Below are positions 1 to 8,480 of a stretch of 26,209 bases of DNA, piece after piece. Position 1 is the stretch's first letter. Each line of letters begins with the position of its first letter. A program made the translations under genes and the position numbers. The notes beneath the pieces were generated by a model. The model ran no database searches. It was not told the origin of the DNA and saw only the letters and a program-made list of their open reading frames with translations. The stretch comes from an uncultured Parasutterella sp. GTDB lineage: Bacteria; Pseudomonadota; Gammaproteobacteria; Burkholderiales; Burkholderiaceae_F. The stretch lies in NCBI GenBank assembly GCA_900766055.1, contig CAAFTZ010000120.1:1-26209 (forward strand). Direction: 5' to 3'.

Positions 1-651
1 GGGCCACTGTGCTCTGCGGTCTTTTTCAGTATCGTGAAAGCGCTTGAGCCACTCATCGAGATTCTTAGAGGTAGGCTCGGCAGTCTGCGCAATCAGATCG
101 CTCTTCTTTTCTTCTTCTGCAGGTTTCTTGGCGTTATCCGCCGAAGCGACAACTTCAGTTGCCGGCGCCGGCGCTCTAAGCTGGGCCACAAAGGGCTGCC
201 AAAGCGGTGCGCAAAGAAGAATAAACAAATAGCCGACGGTAAACGTCGTCACGCGGATATAGTCACGGACAGCGTAATAAATGATGATAAGCGCGATGCC
301 GGCACCGATCATCTCAAAGTTCAAAAAGTTCAGGGCTGAGTCGAGAAGATAGCCGCTTTCCATCGCCGCAAGGTTATGGAAATTGCCGCGAATGCTATCC
401 AAACCCGGCAGCCAGCTTTCCGAATAGACCAAAGCGACCGCACAAATAACTGCGATCAGTGTGCGCAGCCAGCGAAGATAACGATTTCCGATCGGAAAGA
501 GGACAAAGACGAGAAGTAGAACGTTCTGCAGAAGATTCAGCGAGAGATACCCGAATCCTCCGAGTAAAAATTCTCCGATAAAAAATACGTTCCACAGACC
601 AAGCCCGGTCCATTTCACCTTCGTCTGCTTATTTTTTTCAGTCGCCGCCAT
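1..651 (-). CDS. bcsG: Cellulose phosphoethanolamine transferase BcsG, N-terminal part (cut by window edge)
   Basis: The reading frame starts at an ATG at 651 and runs open through position 1, giving the first 217 residues. About five hydrophobic segments (roughly residues 19-36, 38-55, 63-78, 115-128, 134-152) are followed by a Pro/Ala/Glu-rich linker (160-195) and the stretch NLDEWLKRFHDTEKDRR. That is the layout and sequence style of the BcsG N-terminal membrane domain. The periplasmic catalytic domain, of the alkaline-phosphatase superfamily, would lie beyond the edge. In E. coli, BcsG transfers phosphoethanolamine from phosphatidylethanolamine to nascent cellulose and helps stabilise BcsA. 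It follows bcsZ by 18 bases, so it is probably the fourth gene of the bcs transcript. No strong ribosome binding site is visible. The family call is from recalled similarity; the missing catalytic half cannot be checked. Confidence 0.88.
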   Translation of the reverse strand, partial: MAATEKNKQTKVKWTGLGLWNVFFIGEFLLGGFGYLSLNLLQNVLLLVFVLFPIGNRYLRWLRTLIAVICAVALVYSESWLPGLDSIRGNFHNLAAMESGYLLDSALNFLNFEMIGAGIALIIIYYAVRDYIRVTTFTVGYLFILLCAPLWQPFVAQLRAPAPATEVVASADNAKKPAEEEKKSDLIAQTAEPTSKNLDEWLKRFHDTEKDRRAQWP

Positions 652-669
652 GCTCAGATTTTGAATTTA

Positions 670-1764
670 TTAATTTTTAGGTGTCATTGTTTTAACGGCC
701 ATATTATCGGTCGGCAGAATCAGGCGCCCCTTCTCATCGAAAGCATAGGCGCGGTTATCAAACCCCAGACCGAAAACAGTCAGCACGTTGCGGTAGTAAT
801 TATCGCCCTTCATTTCCATCGAAGTCAGCACTGTGCGGATCACCGCACCTGCCCTATCTGCAGCCACATAAGGCAGGAAACAGGCGCCGAAGGCGTTGAC
901 CTGACGGTTGTTGACGGTCATGTCGCCGATGGTGACCTTCTCCGGAGGAATGTTGGTTGTCTTAACAAGGTTAATCATCGGCCCGTACTGGCGCATCAGC
1001 ACTTCATAGTTCTGATCTTTGGGCGATAAAATGCCCGACCACAAATAAGTTCGGATGGCGTTGTAACTGCCTTCCATCTTTTGAGGATCCACAAGGCGCC
1101 CCTGAGCGTCGAATTTAGCCCAGTCCGGCGCCACGCCGCTCGGAGAGCAGCGCACCATCGCGTTGATGGAACCTTCGAGCACCGGAAGCCAATAAGGGTC
1201 GTAATCGGCAAAGCGGCGCAGGATGTGCGGCGGATAGTAGCTCGGGTTGATGGTGATCACGCCCTTCTCTTCAAATCCGACGCGGCCCGGAAGGATCACT
1301 TTTCCGACCGTCGGCACGTCGCGAACCAGCTCTTTGAGTTTGGCAAGATATCCGTCCGCCTTCGGAAGATAAGATGGATCATTCCAGATACGTGCTGCTT
1401 CAATCAGACAGTAGGCAATCCACATGTCCGAGTCAGTGGCGTTATTGGTATCCAAGATTTTGCCTGTTCCGTTGGGCTTGCCGTCCGGAATGCCCCAAAG
1501 CCACGCAGGTTGGTTCTCGCCGAGATTCTTTTCCGTCCAGGCAAACATCTCGTCAAAAGCCTTTTTGTCGTTCGCAACCAAGGCAAAGAACATCCCGTAG
1601 GACTGGCCTTCAGATGTCGTAATGAGCTTGGCTTCGCTGTAGTCGACGACTCGGCCCTCAGGCGTCAGGTTGGTTGCTTTGAACTGATCCCAAAGTTCCC
1701 AGGCACCCGCAGGAGCTGCAAAAACAGCAGAGATCAGGCAGGCAAGAAGAAATTTCTTTTTCAT
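670..1764 (-). CDS. bcsZ: Periplasmic endo-1,4-beta-glucanase BcsZ (glycoside hydrolase family 8)
   Basis: A 364-residue protein with a Sec signal peptide (about residues 1-21, ending PAGA) and a GH8 domain. Glu52, in TTSEGQSYGMFFALV, fits the family's catalytic acid. The TDSDMWIAYCL segment is the conserved acidic motif typical of bacterial cellulose-operon GH8 enzymes. BcsZ trims or edits glucan in the periplasm and is needed for normal cellulose output in several species. The start is supported by GGAG about ten bases upstream. It lies 15 bases after bcsB and 18 before bcsG, so it is translated from the same transcript. Its length matches the usual size of about 360-370 residues. Confidence 0.95.
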   Translation of the reverse strand: MKKKFLLACLISAVFAAPAGAWELWDQFKATNLTPEGRVVDYSEAKLITTSEGQSYGMFFALVANDKKAFDEMFAWTEKNLGENQPAWLWGIPDGKPNGTGKILDTNNATDSDMWIAYCLIEAARIWNDPSYLPKADGYLAKLKELVRDVPTVGKVILPGRVGFEEKGVITINPSYYPPHILRRFADYDPYWLPVLEGSINAMVRCSPSGVAPDWAKFDAQGRLVDPQKMEGSYNAIRTYLWSGILSPKDQNYEVLMRQYGPMINLVKTTNIPPEKVTIGDMTVNNRQVNAFGACFLPYVAADRAGAVIRTVLTSMEMKGDNYYRNVLTVFGLGFDNRAYAFDEKGRLILPTDNMAVKTMTPKN

Positions 1765-1779
1765 GGTGTCAGTCTCCAG

Positions 1780-4044
1780 TTAGTTGCGGCGATTGCGGAA
1801 GCGGATCAGAGAATGCATCAGGTAATAGATACCGCCGGCAAAGAGCAGCGCGCACACGAGTGTGAAGAGCACAAGAAGAAGCGGCTGGTCGAGCAGCGAG
1901 TACCAAACTCTCTGATGCCACGGCAGGGAGCCTGTGTAATAGTCAGGACCGACCATGTAGCTTGCCGGCTGAGCATTCGGTTTGAAAATCGCGACGCCGC
2001 CGCCGACCATCTTCAGGTCGCCGGGGTTCATCAGACGCTTGTTCAGAAGATAGCTTCCGTCTTGTCCGTCACCCAAGAGTGCGACCACCGAGCGGCCGCT
2101 GCCGTACGGAGATTCGTACTGGGCAATCGTAGCAATGCCAGTGTCTTCCGTCACAGTCGACTGGGGAGCTGCGTCCTTGGATTTAGCGCCGAAATTCGAG
2201 TTCAAGTTGCCTTTAACTTTTTCAAGAATCACCTCGGGCTCGAGCTTATCAAGGTTTCCGATGTCGGCGCTGTTTTCTGCGAAGACCAAAATGTCACGGT
2301 GCTGCGCATTGTCGTTCTGGATCGCGTAATCAAACTTGACCTTCGTGACCGGATAACCCGTCTGGGCACCGAAACGGCCCATCGTATTGAGCATCGTCGT
2401 CATCACGTTGGCGGACGCATCTTTCTTCATCAGCACCAAGGTCTGAGACAAGTCAGCGTACTTCGTAAACGGATAACCGCTCACTGTAAAGAGCTTCAGA
2501 TCCGGCAAGCGGGCAAAGTGGTAAAAACCGGAGAAGTCGATTGTAGAGTTCGGATCGATTTCTACCTGATTCGGAATCAAGGTCACGGATCTGCAGTTGG
2601 CCTGAGTCCCGCCGTCAACCGCTAAGCCATACTGGAAGTCAAAGGTCAGCTGGTTTTCGGCAGACAGCAGACGACTCGGAATCGAGGTGTTGTTCCATAA
2701 GTTTGCCAAGCCGTTGATGAAGGAGAACTGCGACATAAACGAATTGCTCGTCTTTGTCGGGCTTAGGTCGTAAGATTCGACAAGCTGATCATTCAGCAGG
2801 AATCGCATCTGCGCCGGTTCTCCGCCCATTGGACGCGTATAGCGATAGCGCAGGTCCAGATTTACATTGCTGCGGTTGACCATGAAAAGATCCGGCGGGA
2901 GGCGAACGTCAAGCTTGATCGGCGCAGGATGCAAACCCGTGCTGGTGAGCTGGCCGCGGTACTTTGAAAGTTTCTCGAACGGGATCTTTTGATCGGTATT
3001 GACCCAAGACGGCGCGTCATACGCCTTGCGGTCCGGTTCTCCCTTAAAGTTTTCGACCGTGACCATACCGCCGGCGATACCTGCGTCCGCAGTCGCCAGA
3101 TAGCGCGCCGCAGTCAGCAGATCGTCAGCATTGCGGCCGGCAATGACGAGCACTTTGGCATACAGACTGTTCGGTGCGTTAACGATTGAGATCGTCGGCG
3201 CTTCAACTCTGGGCAGGAACTTCAGAAAGTCGGGACGGCTGTCATTGGTGACAAAGGCGACATAATTCTGTTCGGCCGGCTGTTCGTTGTAGTAGACAGG
3301 GAATTCAATTCCGCGCCACCCAGAGCGGACGCCCGCCCATGAGGCGAGCACAGCGGCAGCTTCTTTGAAGCGATTGTCAGGCGCAGAAGCAAAAACCATC
3401 GGCAGCGTTGTTGCCGCAGGACTAATGGTGTTGACAAAAGGCGCCGGCAGAATCGAAAGATCATTAGCCAAACGCAGCTTCTGAGTGTTTAAAGACAGGT
3501 AGCTCGAGGAGTCCACGGTCAACCATAAGGCGGGGTTCGCGGGAGAGCCGCAAATCTGTGTGTACTGTCCGACAAACTCCAGCGTCAGACGATTGGAGCT
3601 GTCAAACTGCTTCGCATTGAGATCAACCGTTGCGGAAACCTGATTACCGAGCTGCTCTTTGGTAATCGGAAGGCTCTTCTGCAGCTGGCCGTTCAAGTAA
3701 ACGTTAAGTTGGCTCTGCTGAGGAATCAAGGCCGGAGACGGTGTGTAGCGAAGCGTGACCGACGCTTTGGAAATCAGCTCGTTCGTGGCTGAGTAAAAAC
3801 GGAAAGATCTTTCGTTATAGATGCCCGTCATCTTGATCTGTTCAATCGCTCCTTCCGTGGAGAAATTAAACAAGGGGCTGTCTTTGCGGATCACCGGGAT
3901 TTCGTCTGTCCGGAAGGCCGGCTGAACATCCCGCATAAATGTGGCGGGTTCAGGAGCTGCGGACGCGACGCTCGCAAAAGCTGCACTCAGTGCGCAAAGC
4001 ACTGTACCGGATAGAAGAAGAGAGAATCTTTTATTCTTAAACAT
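1780..4044 (-). CDS. bcsB: Cellulose synthase periplasmic subunit BcsB
   Basis: A 754-residue protein with a signal peptide (about residues 1-29, ending SVASA), a long periplasmic body and a single C-terminal membrane anchor (about residues 716-745) with a basic tail ending FRNRRN. This is the BcsB plan: paired carbohydrate-binding and flavodoxin-like modules in the periplasm and a tail helix that packs against BcsA to guide the polymer out of the inner membrane. Older annotation calls it the cyclic-di-GMP-binding regulatory subunit, but in solved complexes the nucleotide binds BcsA. The gene sits 71 bases downstream of bcsA and 15 bases upstream of bcsZ. Size is close to E. coli BcsB (about 780). 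Confidence 0.95.
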   Translation of the reverse strand: MFKNKRFSLLLSGTVLCALSAAFASVASAAPEPATFMRDVQPAFRTDEIPVIRKDSPLFNFSTEGAIEQIKMTGIYNERSFRFYSATNELISKASVTLRYTPSPALIPQQSQLNVYLNGQLQKSLPITKEQLGNQVSATVDLNAKQFDSSNRLTLEFVGQYTQICGSPANPALWLTVDSSSYLSLNTQKLRLANDLSILPAPFVNTISPAATTLPMVFASAPDNRFKEAAAVLASWAGVRSGWRGIEFPVYYNEQPAEQNYVAFVTNDSRPDFLKFLPRVEAPTISIVNAPNSLYAKVLVIAGRNADDLLTAARYLATADAGIAGGMVTVENFKGEPDRKAYDAPSWVNTDQKIPFEKLSKYRGQLTSTGLHPAPIKLDVRLPPDLFMVNRSNVNLDLRYRYTRPMGGEPAQMRFLLNDQLVESYDLSPTKTSNSFMSQFSFINGLANLWNNTSIPSRLLSAENQLTFDFQYGLAVDGGTQANCRSVTLIPNQVEIDPNSTIDFSGFYHFARLPDLKLFTVSGYPFTKYADLSQTLVLMKKDASANVMTTMLNTMGRFGAQTGYPVTKVKFDYAIQNDNAQHRDILVFAENSADIGNLDKLEPEVILEKVKGNLNSNFGAKSKDAAPQSTVTEDTGIATIAQYESPYGSGRSVVALLGDGQDGSYLLNKRLMNPGDLKMVGGGVAIFKPNAQPASYMVGPDYYTGSLPWHQRVWYSLLDQPLLLVLFTLVCALLFAGGIYYLMHSLIRFRNRRN

Positions 4045-4115
4045 ATCTGACCAAGATCTTCCGAATTACTCATTAATCCGTATTATTTCTAACTGTGTAA
4101 GATTTTAGTTCGTTA

Positions 4116-6818
4116 TTACGCGCTATGAACCGAAGAAATTGTTTTGGGCAAGTAGAGCAGATGGTGCTCCTCGAAAGGAGAATTCTTGTTTTCGCGTCTA
4201 AGTGACGGAACCCGGGGAATAAAGCTAATAACCCACTTAAATGTCCAAACCGATGCTTTCAGGAACCAGCCTGCCTGAGGATTCGAGAAATGCGCAAATG
4301 CCTCGGCGCCCATACGCGCCATATGCAGCAGCGCAAAGAAGCCGTCAAGCATTCCATAGCCTTTTACTTTGGCTTGCTTCTGAATCCAAATGTTAGGCGT
4401 ACCGAACGTGCACTCTACGTACTCCATTTCTTTGGTGCGAGTCGGCTGAGATACCAAAAGCTCGACAACACCGTTTTCAAAAGCGGCCGTCACCGTACAG
4501 TCAAACGTTGTCGAAGGCTTTTTCTTGGAGCCGAAAATCAGCTTCACGGATTCTTCGAGCGAAATCTTGCTTAAGTCCGAAGCGTTTTTCAGGTCTACGA
4601 CACAGTCCTTCTGAGAGAAAGCGGACATAACGGCAGGGATCAAGGCGTCTCCGACCTGAAGGTGTACCGGCGTCGTGAAAGACACGCGCGGGAATTTGCG
4701 TTTCTGGACGCTTTCAACCGTCACCGCCATGGCGGCAAACAGAATGATCAGGTTGTAGATGATCCAGCCGAGGTTGATCAAAAGCATCAGAACTTCGTAG
4801 GCGCTCGCTCCGACCATTCGGTAGATGCCGATAAAAAAGCCAGCCAGATTCAGAAGAAGCAGGTAGAAGTACGGACGAGCGACGGCCCAGTCCAAATACT
4901 CTTTATCAATCACGCCGCCTTTAGCCGTCACGTTGAATTTGCCTTTATGCGGCGCAATGAGAGCGACGAGTGTCGGCACGAAGATGTACCAGGACAAAAT
5001 CGTCTCATAGAGCGCGCTAATAAACGGGAATCGGTAGCCGCGATGAATCATGTACGTCGTCATCGTGGAGTGAACCATATGCGGAATCAGGTACACGAAA
5101 ATAGCGATCGCACTGGCGTAAATCACGTAGATATTGGCAAAGAGGAACGGCAGCGGAGCGATTAAGAAAATGATTCGCGGCAGTCCGTGCAGGAAGTGGA
5201 TCATCGCGTTTAAGAAGCACAGGCGCTGCGGTATTGTCAGACCCTTGCCGAAAAGCGGATTATCCAAGCGGAAAATCTGCACCATGCCTCGGGCCCAGCG
5301 AATACGCTGTCCGATGTGCGCCGCCAAAGTCTCAGTACTCAAACCGGCAGAAAGCGGCGTGCTTAAGAAAGCCGAAGACCAACCGCGGCGGTTGAGCTTC
5401 AAAGAAGTGTGCGCGTCCTCGGTTACCGTTTCTACGGCAATACCGCCGACTTCTTCCAGGGCTTTACGACGCATGATGGCGCAGGAACCGCAGAACATCG
5501 TCGCGTTCCAAGTGTCATTGCCCTTCTGAATGAAGTCATGGAAGAGCGAGTTCTCGTTCGGAACATTCTCTTTGAGATGCAAGTTCTTCTCAAACGGATC
5601 CTGAGAGTAGAAATGATGCGGTGTCTGCACCAGAGCGATCTTCTCGTCCTTTAGGAACCAACCCATGGTCTTTTGCAGGAACGTCTTTACCGGCACGTGG
5701 TCACAGTCAAAGATGGCGATGAAATCGCCCTTAGTGATGCCCATCGCGTGGTTAATGTTTCCGGCTTTGGCGTGCTTGTGTTCTTCACGTTCGATATAGC
5801 CGGCGCCGACTTCACAGGCAAAGTCTTTAAATTCCTTGCGGCTGCCGTCGTCCAGGATATAGACGTTAAGTTTTTCTTTGGGCCAGTCCACGGTGAGCGC
5901 TGCGTACACGGTGGGCTTTACGACGTCCAGCGGTTCGTTGTAGGTCGGAATGAAAATATCCACAGACGGCCACTGCTCTTTATCTTTCGGCAAAGAGGTA
6001 GGTTTGCGGTCCAAAACCCAGCAGACTTGGAAGTAGCCGAGAAGCATCACGATAAACGCATAGGTCTCGGCGATGATCAGCAGCCATGTAAAAATCACAG
6101 AAGTGTAACTGTTGGGATTCAGTGTTTCCGAATAACGCCACCAAACGTAGCGAGATGACACGATGACCGAAATCACGATCAGCATCAGCAGCGTAAAGCG
6201 GGTCTGCGCCTGGAACAAAGTGAGCGCGATCACACCTAATATCAGCAAGAAGATAACTTGCTCTTCCAAGCTGAAAGGCTGAGTGATACAGAGAACGTAA
6301 AGCACAAAGCCGATCGCAAGCAAAAAGCCCACGAAGATCTTCTTAAAAAGGGACGGTTTCTGATGCTGAGGTTTAGGGTCGCCGATCTTTTCTTTGCCTT
6401 CCGAAGCCAGTTTTTTAGAAACGCGCTCGGCGATCATTCGTGTCACGCGGTTGATCCTCTTGAAAATGTGATTGATCCAGCGGAACAGGAAGAAGCGGCT
6501 AGCATACGTCGAATGCGACAGACGTTTGGCGGCATCTTCTTTGCTGCCCGCAACAAACATCAGAAAAATGAGCTGAATGAAGCCGCGAATCGGATCGAGC
6601 GGCCGCAGGTTATGAAAGTCGATCTGCGGAAAATAATAAGTTCGGTTTTTAACGATCTTTTGATAGAACCTGTTATCAATCGGAAAGATCAGCCAAGCCA
6701 AACCGAAACAAAACATATTAATTCGGTAGCTCCATTTGCCCGAACAGTTGTTCGTTAACCAACGGGACAGCCTGCCGGTATGCACTTTCACCTGGGAAAA
6801 AATCTGAGAGAACAGCAT
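4116..6818 (-). CDS. bcsA: Cellulose synthase catalytic subunit BcsA (GT2 family, C-terminal PilZ domain)
   Basis: A 900-residue multi-pass inner-membrane glycosyltransferase that polymerises UDP-glucose into beta-1,4-glucan and threads it through its own channel. The GT2 motifs are all present: D323/D324 in LDDGSR, the D371-C-D373 metal motif, T466-E467-D468, and Q504-RIR-W508. Several hydrophobic helices flank the catalytic domain. The C-terminal PilZ domain keeps R707-x3-R711, but the expected D/N-x-S-x-x-G appears as A733-F-S735-Q-K-D738, so cyclic-di-GMP binding may be altered. It is the first gene of the bcs operon. A TATACT -10-like box lies at 6852-6857 on the minus strand, but no good -35 partner was found. 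The ribosome binding site before 6818 is weak. bcsQ and bcsC are not in the window; bcsC could lie to the left. Confidence 0.96.
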   Translation of the reverse strand: MLFSQIFSQVKVHTGRLSRWLTNNCSGKWSYRINMFCFGLAWLIFPIDNRFYQKIVKNRTYYFPQIDFHNLRPLDPIRGFIQLIFLMFVAGSKEDAAKRLSHSTYASRFFLFRWINHIFKRINRVTRMIAERVSKKLASEGKEKIGDPKPQHQKPSLFKKIFVGFLLAIGFVLYVLCITQPFSLEEQVIFLLILGVIALTLFQAQTRFTLLMLIVISVIVSSRYVWWRYSETLNPNSYTSVIFTWLLIIAETYAFIVMLLGYFQVCWVLDRKPTSLPKDKEQWPSVDIFIPTYNEPLDVVKPTVYAALTVDWPKEKLNVYILDDGSRKEFKDFACEVGAGYIEREEHKHAKAGNINHAMGITKGDFIAIFDCDHVPVKTFLQKTMGWFLKDEKIALVQTPHHFYSQDPFEKNLHLKENVPNENSLFHDFIQKGNDTWNATMFCGSCAIMRRKALEEVGGIAVETVTEDAHTSLKLNRRGWSSAFLSTPLSAGLSTETLAAHIGQRIRWARGMVQIFRLDNPLFGKGLTIPQRLCFLNAMIHFLHGLPRIIFLIAPLPFLFANIYVIYASAIAIFVYLIPHMVHSTMTTYMIHRGYRFPFISALYETILSWYIFVPTLVALIAPHKGKFNVTAKGGVIDKEYLDWAVARPYFYLLLLNLAGFFIGIYRMVGASAYEVLMLLINLGWIIYNLIILFAAMAVTVESVQKRKFPRVSFTTPVHLQVGDALIPAVMSAFSQKDCVVDLKNASDLSKISLEESVKLIFGSKKKPSTTFDCTVTAAFENGVVELLVSQPTRTKEMEYVECTFGTPNIWIQKQAKVKGYGMLDGFFALLHMARMGAEAFAHFSNPQAGWFLKASVWTFKWVISFIPRVPSLRRENKNSPFEEHHLLYLPKTISSVHSA

Positions 6819-7088
6819 ATCTATTTAGTGTCGCTTCGAAGTACTGCACCTAGTATAAAAGCGTTGCGTCCGAGGAAATGAACCGATACCCAAATCTCGC
6901 AAACTGATGACCTTTTTGCATGTGTGATTTTTTTCTTTTTCTCCGACGTCAACACCAATCCTTACAATTTTTATCCTTTAGGCGCCCTTATGGCTCAGTT
7001 AGGCGCAAAGAAAGTATCCGCCCCGAGGATTGTTCATTATCATTGAAAGATCAGAATTTACTTTTACAGAGAAAGGGGTTTGTCAGCC
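6819..7088. promoter_or_regulatory. Divergent intergenic region between bcsA and the lipoprotein gene
   Basis: This 270-base AT-rich stretch must carry the leftward promoter for the bcs operon and the rightward promoter for the lipoprotein gene. TATACT at 6852-6857 (minus strand) is a plausible -10 element for bcsA. On the plus strand no convincing -35/-10 pair was found. AGGCGC occurs twice at about 6981 and 7000, with no clear meaning. No ORF with a ribosome binding site was seen. Confidence 0.4.
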
Positions 7089-7601
7089 ATGATCAAAACA
7101 AAATTGCTGGTTCCTGCAGTTGCTCTTTTCGCTCTTGCCGGATGTCAGACTAACGGCGACATGTATCGTTCCGATGTTTACGGCAGCAACCAGGTCAACC
7201 AGGCCCAGCAGGTGCAGACGGTTGAAATTATTGCCATTCAGCCCGCCCGCGTTGCCGTGAATAATCAATCCGACCGCAACGTTTCTCAGATGGTCGGTAC
7301 CGCACTCGGCGGTATTCTCGGTGCCGTGATCGGCAACCAGGTGACACACCATAGAGACAGCGGTACGGCTATCGGCGCCATCGCCGGTGCCGCATTGGGT
7401 GCAGCCGGCTCCAGCGCTGCCTCTCCGCAGAATTCTTTGGTTGACGGCGTCCAGCTGACCTTCAAGATGAACGGCAGAATCTTTAACTCTGCTCAGGTCG
7501 GTCAGATGTGCGAATTCAAATACGGCCCTGCCATCATGACATCCACCGGCCCGACAAGCACTCGTATTCAGCCGAACAACCCGTACGGCTGCAAGAGATA
7601 A
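7089..7601 (+). CDS. Outer-membrane lipoprotein with glycine-zipper domain (SlyB/17-kDa antigen-like)
   Basis: A 170-residue lipoprotein precursor. The ATG at 7089 is preferred over the in-frame TTG at 7080 because AAGGGG lies about ten bases upstream of it. The signal peptide ends in the lipobox LAGC (Cys19), with Gln following, which predicts an outer-membrane destination. Residues about 70-107 form a glycine-zipper two-helix segment (GTALGGILGAVIG and GTAIGAIAGAALGAAG), as in SlyB, PcP and rickettsial 17-kDa antigens. The C-terminal part has Cys residues in GQMCEF and YGCKR that could form a disulfide. SlyB-type proteins stabilise outer-membrane proteins and lipids under stress. That role is inferred here only from the fold. 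It is probably cotranscribed with the next gene 35 bases downstream. Confidence 0.85.
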   Translation: MIKTKLLVPAVALFALAGCQTNGDMYRSDVYGSNQVNQAQQVQTVEIIAIQPARVAVNNQSDRNVSQMVGTALGGILGAVIGNQVTHHRDSGTAIGAIAGAALGAAGSSAASPQNSLVDGVQLTFKMNGRIFNSAQVGQMCEFKYGPAIMTSTGPTSTRIQPNNPYGCKR

Positions 7602-7636
7602 CCTTTGTTTCCGTGTTTTGGTGAGGTTCAACGATT

Positions 7637-8158
7637 ATGAAACTTAAACTTCTCGCCGCTGTATGCGCCTTTGCGATCGGCTCGGCTGCTTCGGCTCAAA
7701 TCACCGAGACAGTGACACCGCTGGTTCCCCTTTCTCCGTCCGACCAGCAGATTTTGAATGTTCAGCAGGCTGAACGTCAGATTCAGGCAAACGAACAAGC
7801 GATCGCTTTGGAAAAGGCTCGCGCCGCTGAAAAAGCTGCTCGTCAGCGTGCTGCTGCTCAGGCCCGCCAAGCCAAGGCAAAAGCTGAAGCTAAGGCTGCT
7901 CAGCAAGCCAAACTTCAGGCAGCTGAAGCAGAGGCCGCTGCTCAGAAACAGAAACTCCAAAACTATCAGGATCAGATGATGCAGATGGATTTGGAAAGCA
8001 AGCGCCTCGACTTAGAAGCCAAACGCTCCAAAGTTCAGACAGAAATCGACCTGAACAAAGTTCGTCAGCAGCAGGCAATCGACAGCTTGAAGAATCAGGC
8101 TCCCGTTGCAGCACCTGCTCCGGCCCCGGCCCAAGCGCCCGCTCCGGCCCAGCCTTAA
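7637..8158 (+). CDS. Secreted alanine-rich coiled-coil protein of unknown function
   Basis: A 173-residue protein with a signal peptide (about residues 1-20, ending SAASA), then a long Ala/Gln/Lys/Glu-rich helical region (about 35-155) with coiled-coil character, and a low-complexity Pro-Ala tail (PAPAPAQAPAPAQP). A ribosome binding site (GGTGAGG) precedes the ATG. I recognise no enzyme or named family. The composition resembles periplasmic helical spacer proteins such as the TolA central domain, but there is no membrane anchor after cleavage. It follows the glycine-zipper lipoprotein and ends just before a strong terminator, so the two genes probably form one transcript. A role in envelope spacing or as a partner of the lipoprotein is only a guess. 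Confidence 0.75.
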   Translation: MKLKLLAAVCAFAIGSAASAQITETVTPLVPLSPSDQQILNVQQAERQIQANEQAIALEKARAAEKAARQRAAAQARQAKAKAEAKAAQQAKLQAAEAEAAAQKQKLQNYQDQMMQMDLESKRLDLEAKRSKVQTEIDLNKVRQQQAIDSLKNQAPVAAPAPAPAQAPAPAQP

Positions 8159-8172
8159 TTAGTTTCGCCCAC

Positions 8173-8206
8173 AAAAAAAGCCCTCCGAATTTCGAGGGCT
8201 TTTTTT
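8173..8206. terminator. Bidirectional rho-independent terminator
   Basis: A GCCCTC/GAGGGC stem (8180-8185 with 8194-8199) and an 8-base loop are flanked by seven A on the left and seven T on the right. The A/T runs extend the stem and supply a U-tract in either direction. It lies between two convergent genes and can end both the lipoprotein/coiled-coil transcript (plus) and the mla operon (minus). Confidence 0.95.
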
Positions 8207-8220
8207 CATACCTCAAGGTC

Positions 8221-8475
8221 TTACTTGATCAGATCAGAAAGACTGTAAAGCTTGACCAAATTTTGGAAGGACTCAGGAGCGTTGATCACTTTCAGCTCGG
8301 CGCCTCTCGCCTGAGCTCTCCTGATCCACTCCAGCACGACGGCAACTGCCGAACTGTCGGTTTTCTGCACATCCTGCATGTCCATCACGCTGTCGCCTGA
8401 ATTGATGGCTTGCAAGCCTTGGTTCAGAATGGCAACGGCATTGTCAAAGCCGATGTGCTGAGCCTGAAACTTCAT
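8221..8475 (-). CDS. mlaB: STAS-domain phospholipid transport protein MlaB
   Basis: An 84-residue single STAS domain. The characteristic loop with D40-S41-S42 before a helix (AVAVVLEW) corresponds to the anti-sigma-antagonist-like motif of MlaB. MlaB binds the ATPase MlaF in the cytoplasm and supports assembly and activity of the MlaFEDB transporter. The gene starts five bases after mlaC and is last in the operon, just upstream of the shared terminator. Its size is slightly below E. coli MlaB (97), but the domain looks complete. Confidence 0.88.
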   Translation of the reverse strand: MKFQAQHIGFDNAVAILNQGLQAINSGDSVMDMQDVQKTDSSAVAVVLEWIRRAQARGAELKVINAPESFQNLVKLYSLSDLIK

Positions 8476-8480
8476 GCTTA

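Noticed and set aside
1081..2625. Long plus-strand open frame of 514 codons across bcsZ and bcsB
   Set aside because: It is antisense to two clear cellulose genes, and its translation is Arg/His-rich without any recognisable domain. It is a shadow frame.
7083..7631. Minus-strand 182-codon frame opposite the glycine-zipper lipoprotein
   Set aside because: The plus strand has a lipobox, glycine zipper and ribosome binding site. The antisense frame has no start signal or domain.
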